25,024 nucleotides of DNA from Rhodothermales bacterium (GTDB lineage Bacteria; Bacteroidota; Rhodothermia; Rhodothermales; UBA10348): NCBI GenBank assembly GCA_030833605.1, contig JAURGV010000004.1, positions 1 through 25,024 on the forward strand, in the 5' to 3' direction. A model generated the notes under the pieces. It was not told the origin of the DNA, made no database searches, and was given only the letters and a program-made list of their open reading frames with translations. Shown here one piece after another: positions 24,818 to 25,024 of the stretch; the first letter of the stretch is position 1, and each line of letters opens with the position of its first letter. The position numbers and the translations under genes were made by a program.

Positions 24818-25024
24818 TGTTTAATCGTAGACCAAACATATCGATTCCGGCATGGCCGCTAACGGTTTTGTTGGCGCTGTTGCTAGCGGTTTCAACACCT
24901 GGACGTGTGGACGCTCAGGCTGTACAGAAGCTCATAAATTTTCAGCAGCCGTCACGATCGTTTGCCATGGATTTAGCGCCTTTTTTGAACGATTCAAAAA
25001 AACCTAAAGTAGCCCTTTTTAGAA
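24817..25024 (+). CDS. Secreted protein, N-terminal part (cut by window edge)
   Basis: An ATG at 24817 overlaps the preceding stop (ATGA) and opens a frame that stays open to the window end, 69 codons. The N-terminus MFNRRPNISIPAWPLTVLLALLLAVSTPGRVDA is a signal peptide with likely cleavage after VDA at 33. There is no lipobox cysteine. The visible mature part (AQAVQKLINFQQPSRSFAMD onwards) shows no motif I know. The one-base-coupled start suggests it is translated with the anti-sigma-like protein and may be its partner on the outer side of the membrane. Function is not recognisable from the part shown. Confidence 0.7.
   Translation, partial: MFNRRPNISIPAWPLTVLLALLLAVSTPGRVDAQAVQKLINFQQPSRSFAMDLAPFLNDSKKPKVALFR

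Overview
The window reads as a chromosomal stretch of a Gram-negative bacterium of the Bacteroidota/Rhodothermota/Balneolota kind. The reasons are moderate GC, mostly weak or absent Shine-Dalgarno sequences, a single-chain glycine dehydrogenase, an outer-membrane BamD lipoprotein, a DUF3109-type cysteine protein, sigma-54, and a TPR plus periplasmic-binding protein with no transporter genes beside it. The phylum is an inference; no rRNA or other marker gene is present. Coding density is high, and I see no insertion sequence, CRISPR array, tRNA or rRNA.

Left part (1-8730): the 5' end of ruvB leaves the window on the minus strand. Divergent from it, on the plus strand, are a DUF3109-type cysteine cluster protein, rpoN (with a good ribosome binding site) and a class V aminotransferase-fold PLP enzyme. 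A 376-base gap follows, then a small unknown gene closed by a strong intrinsic terminator. Next, on the minus strand, are a secreted M1-type metallopeptidase and a six-helix membrane protein. Divergent from the peptidase is a hydroxymethylglutaryl-CoA lyase gene.

Middle and right (8770-24143): thirteen minus-strand genes run nose to tail. In transcription order they are CoA-acylating aldehyde dehydrogenase, efp, accB, accC, gcvH, guaA, a TPR/periplasmic-binding protein, bamD, nadD, a GH3 beta-N-acetylhexosaminidase, a class A beta-lactamase-like lipoprotein, rnc and gcvP. Several junctions overlap (accC/gcvH 14 bases, guaA/binding protein 10, bamD/nadD 4, beta-lactamase-like/rnc 1), which suggests translational coupling. 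A sigma-70-like promoter lies just upstream of efp. The group joins fatty-acid initiation (accBC), glycine cleavage (gcvH, gcvP), translation (efp), nucleotide and NAD synthesis (guaA, nadD), envelope assembly (bamD) and cell-wall processing (GH3 enzyme, serine hydrolase).

Right end (24144-25024): a divergent plus-strand pair, a 167-residue protein resembling an anti-sigma zinc finger without its zinc ligands, then the start of a secreted protein.

The best lead for something less ordinary is this right edge. The aldehyde dehydrogenase carries a tail of about 100 residues ending in a short amphipathic helix, the arrangement used to target enzymes into bacterial microcompartments. No shell gene is visible in the window, so this stays a hypothesis. 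I found no clear sign of an entirely new system.
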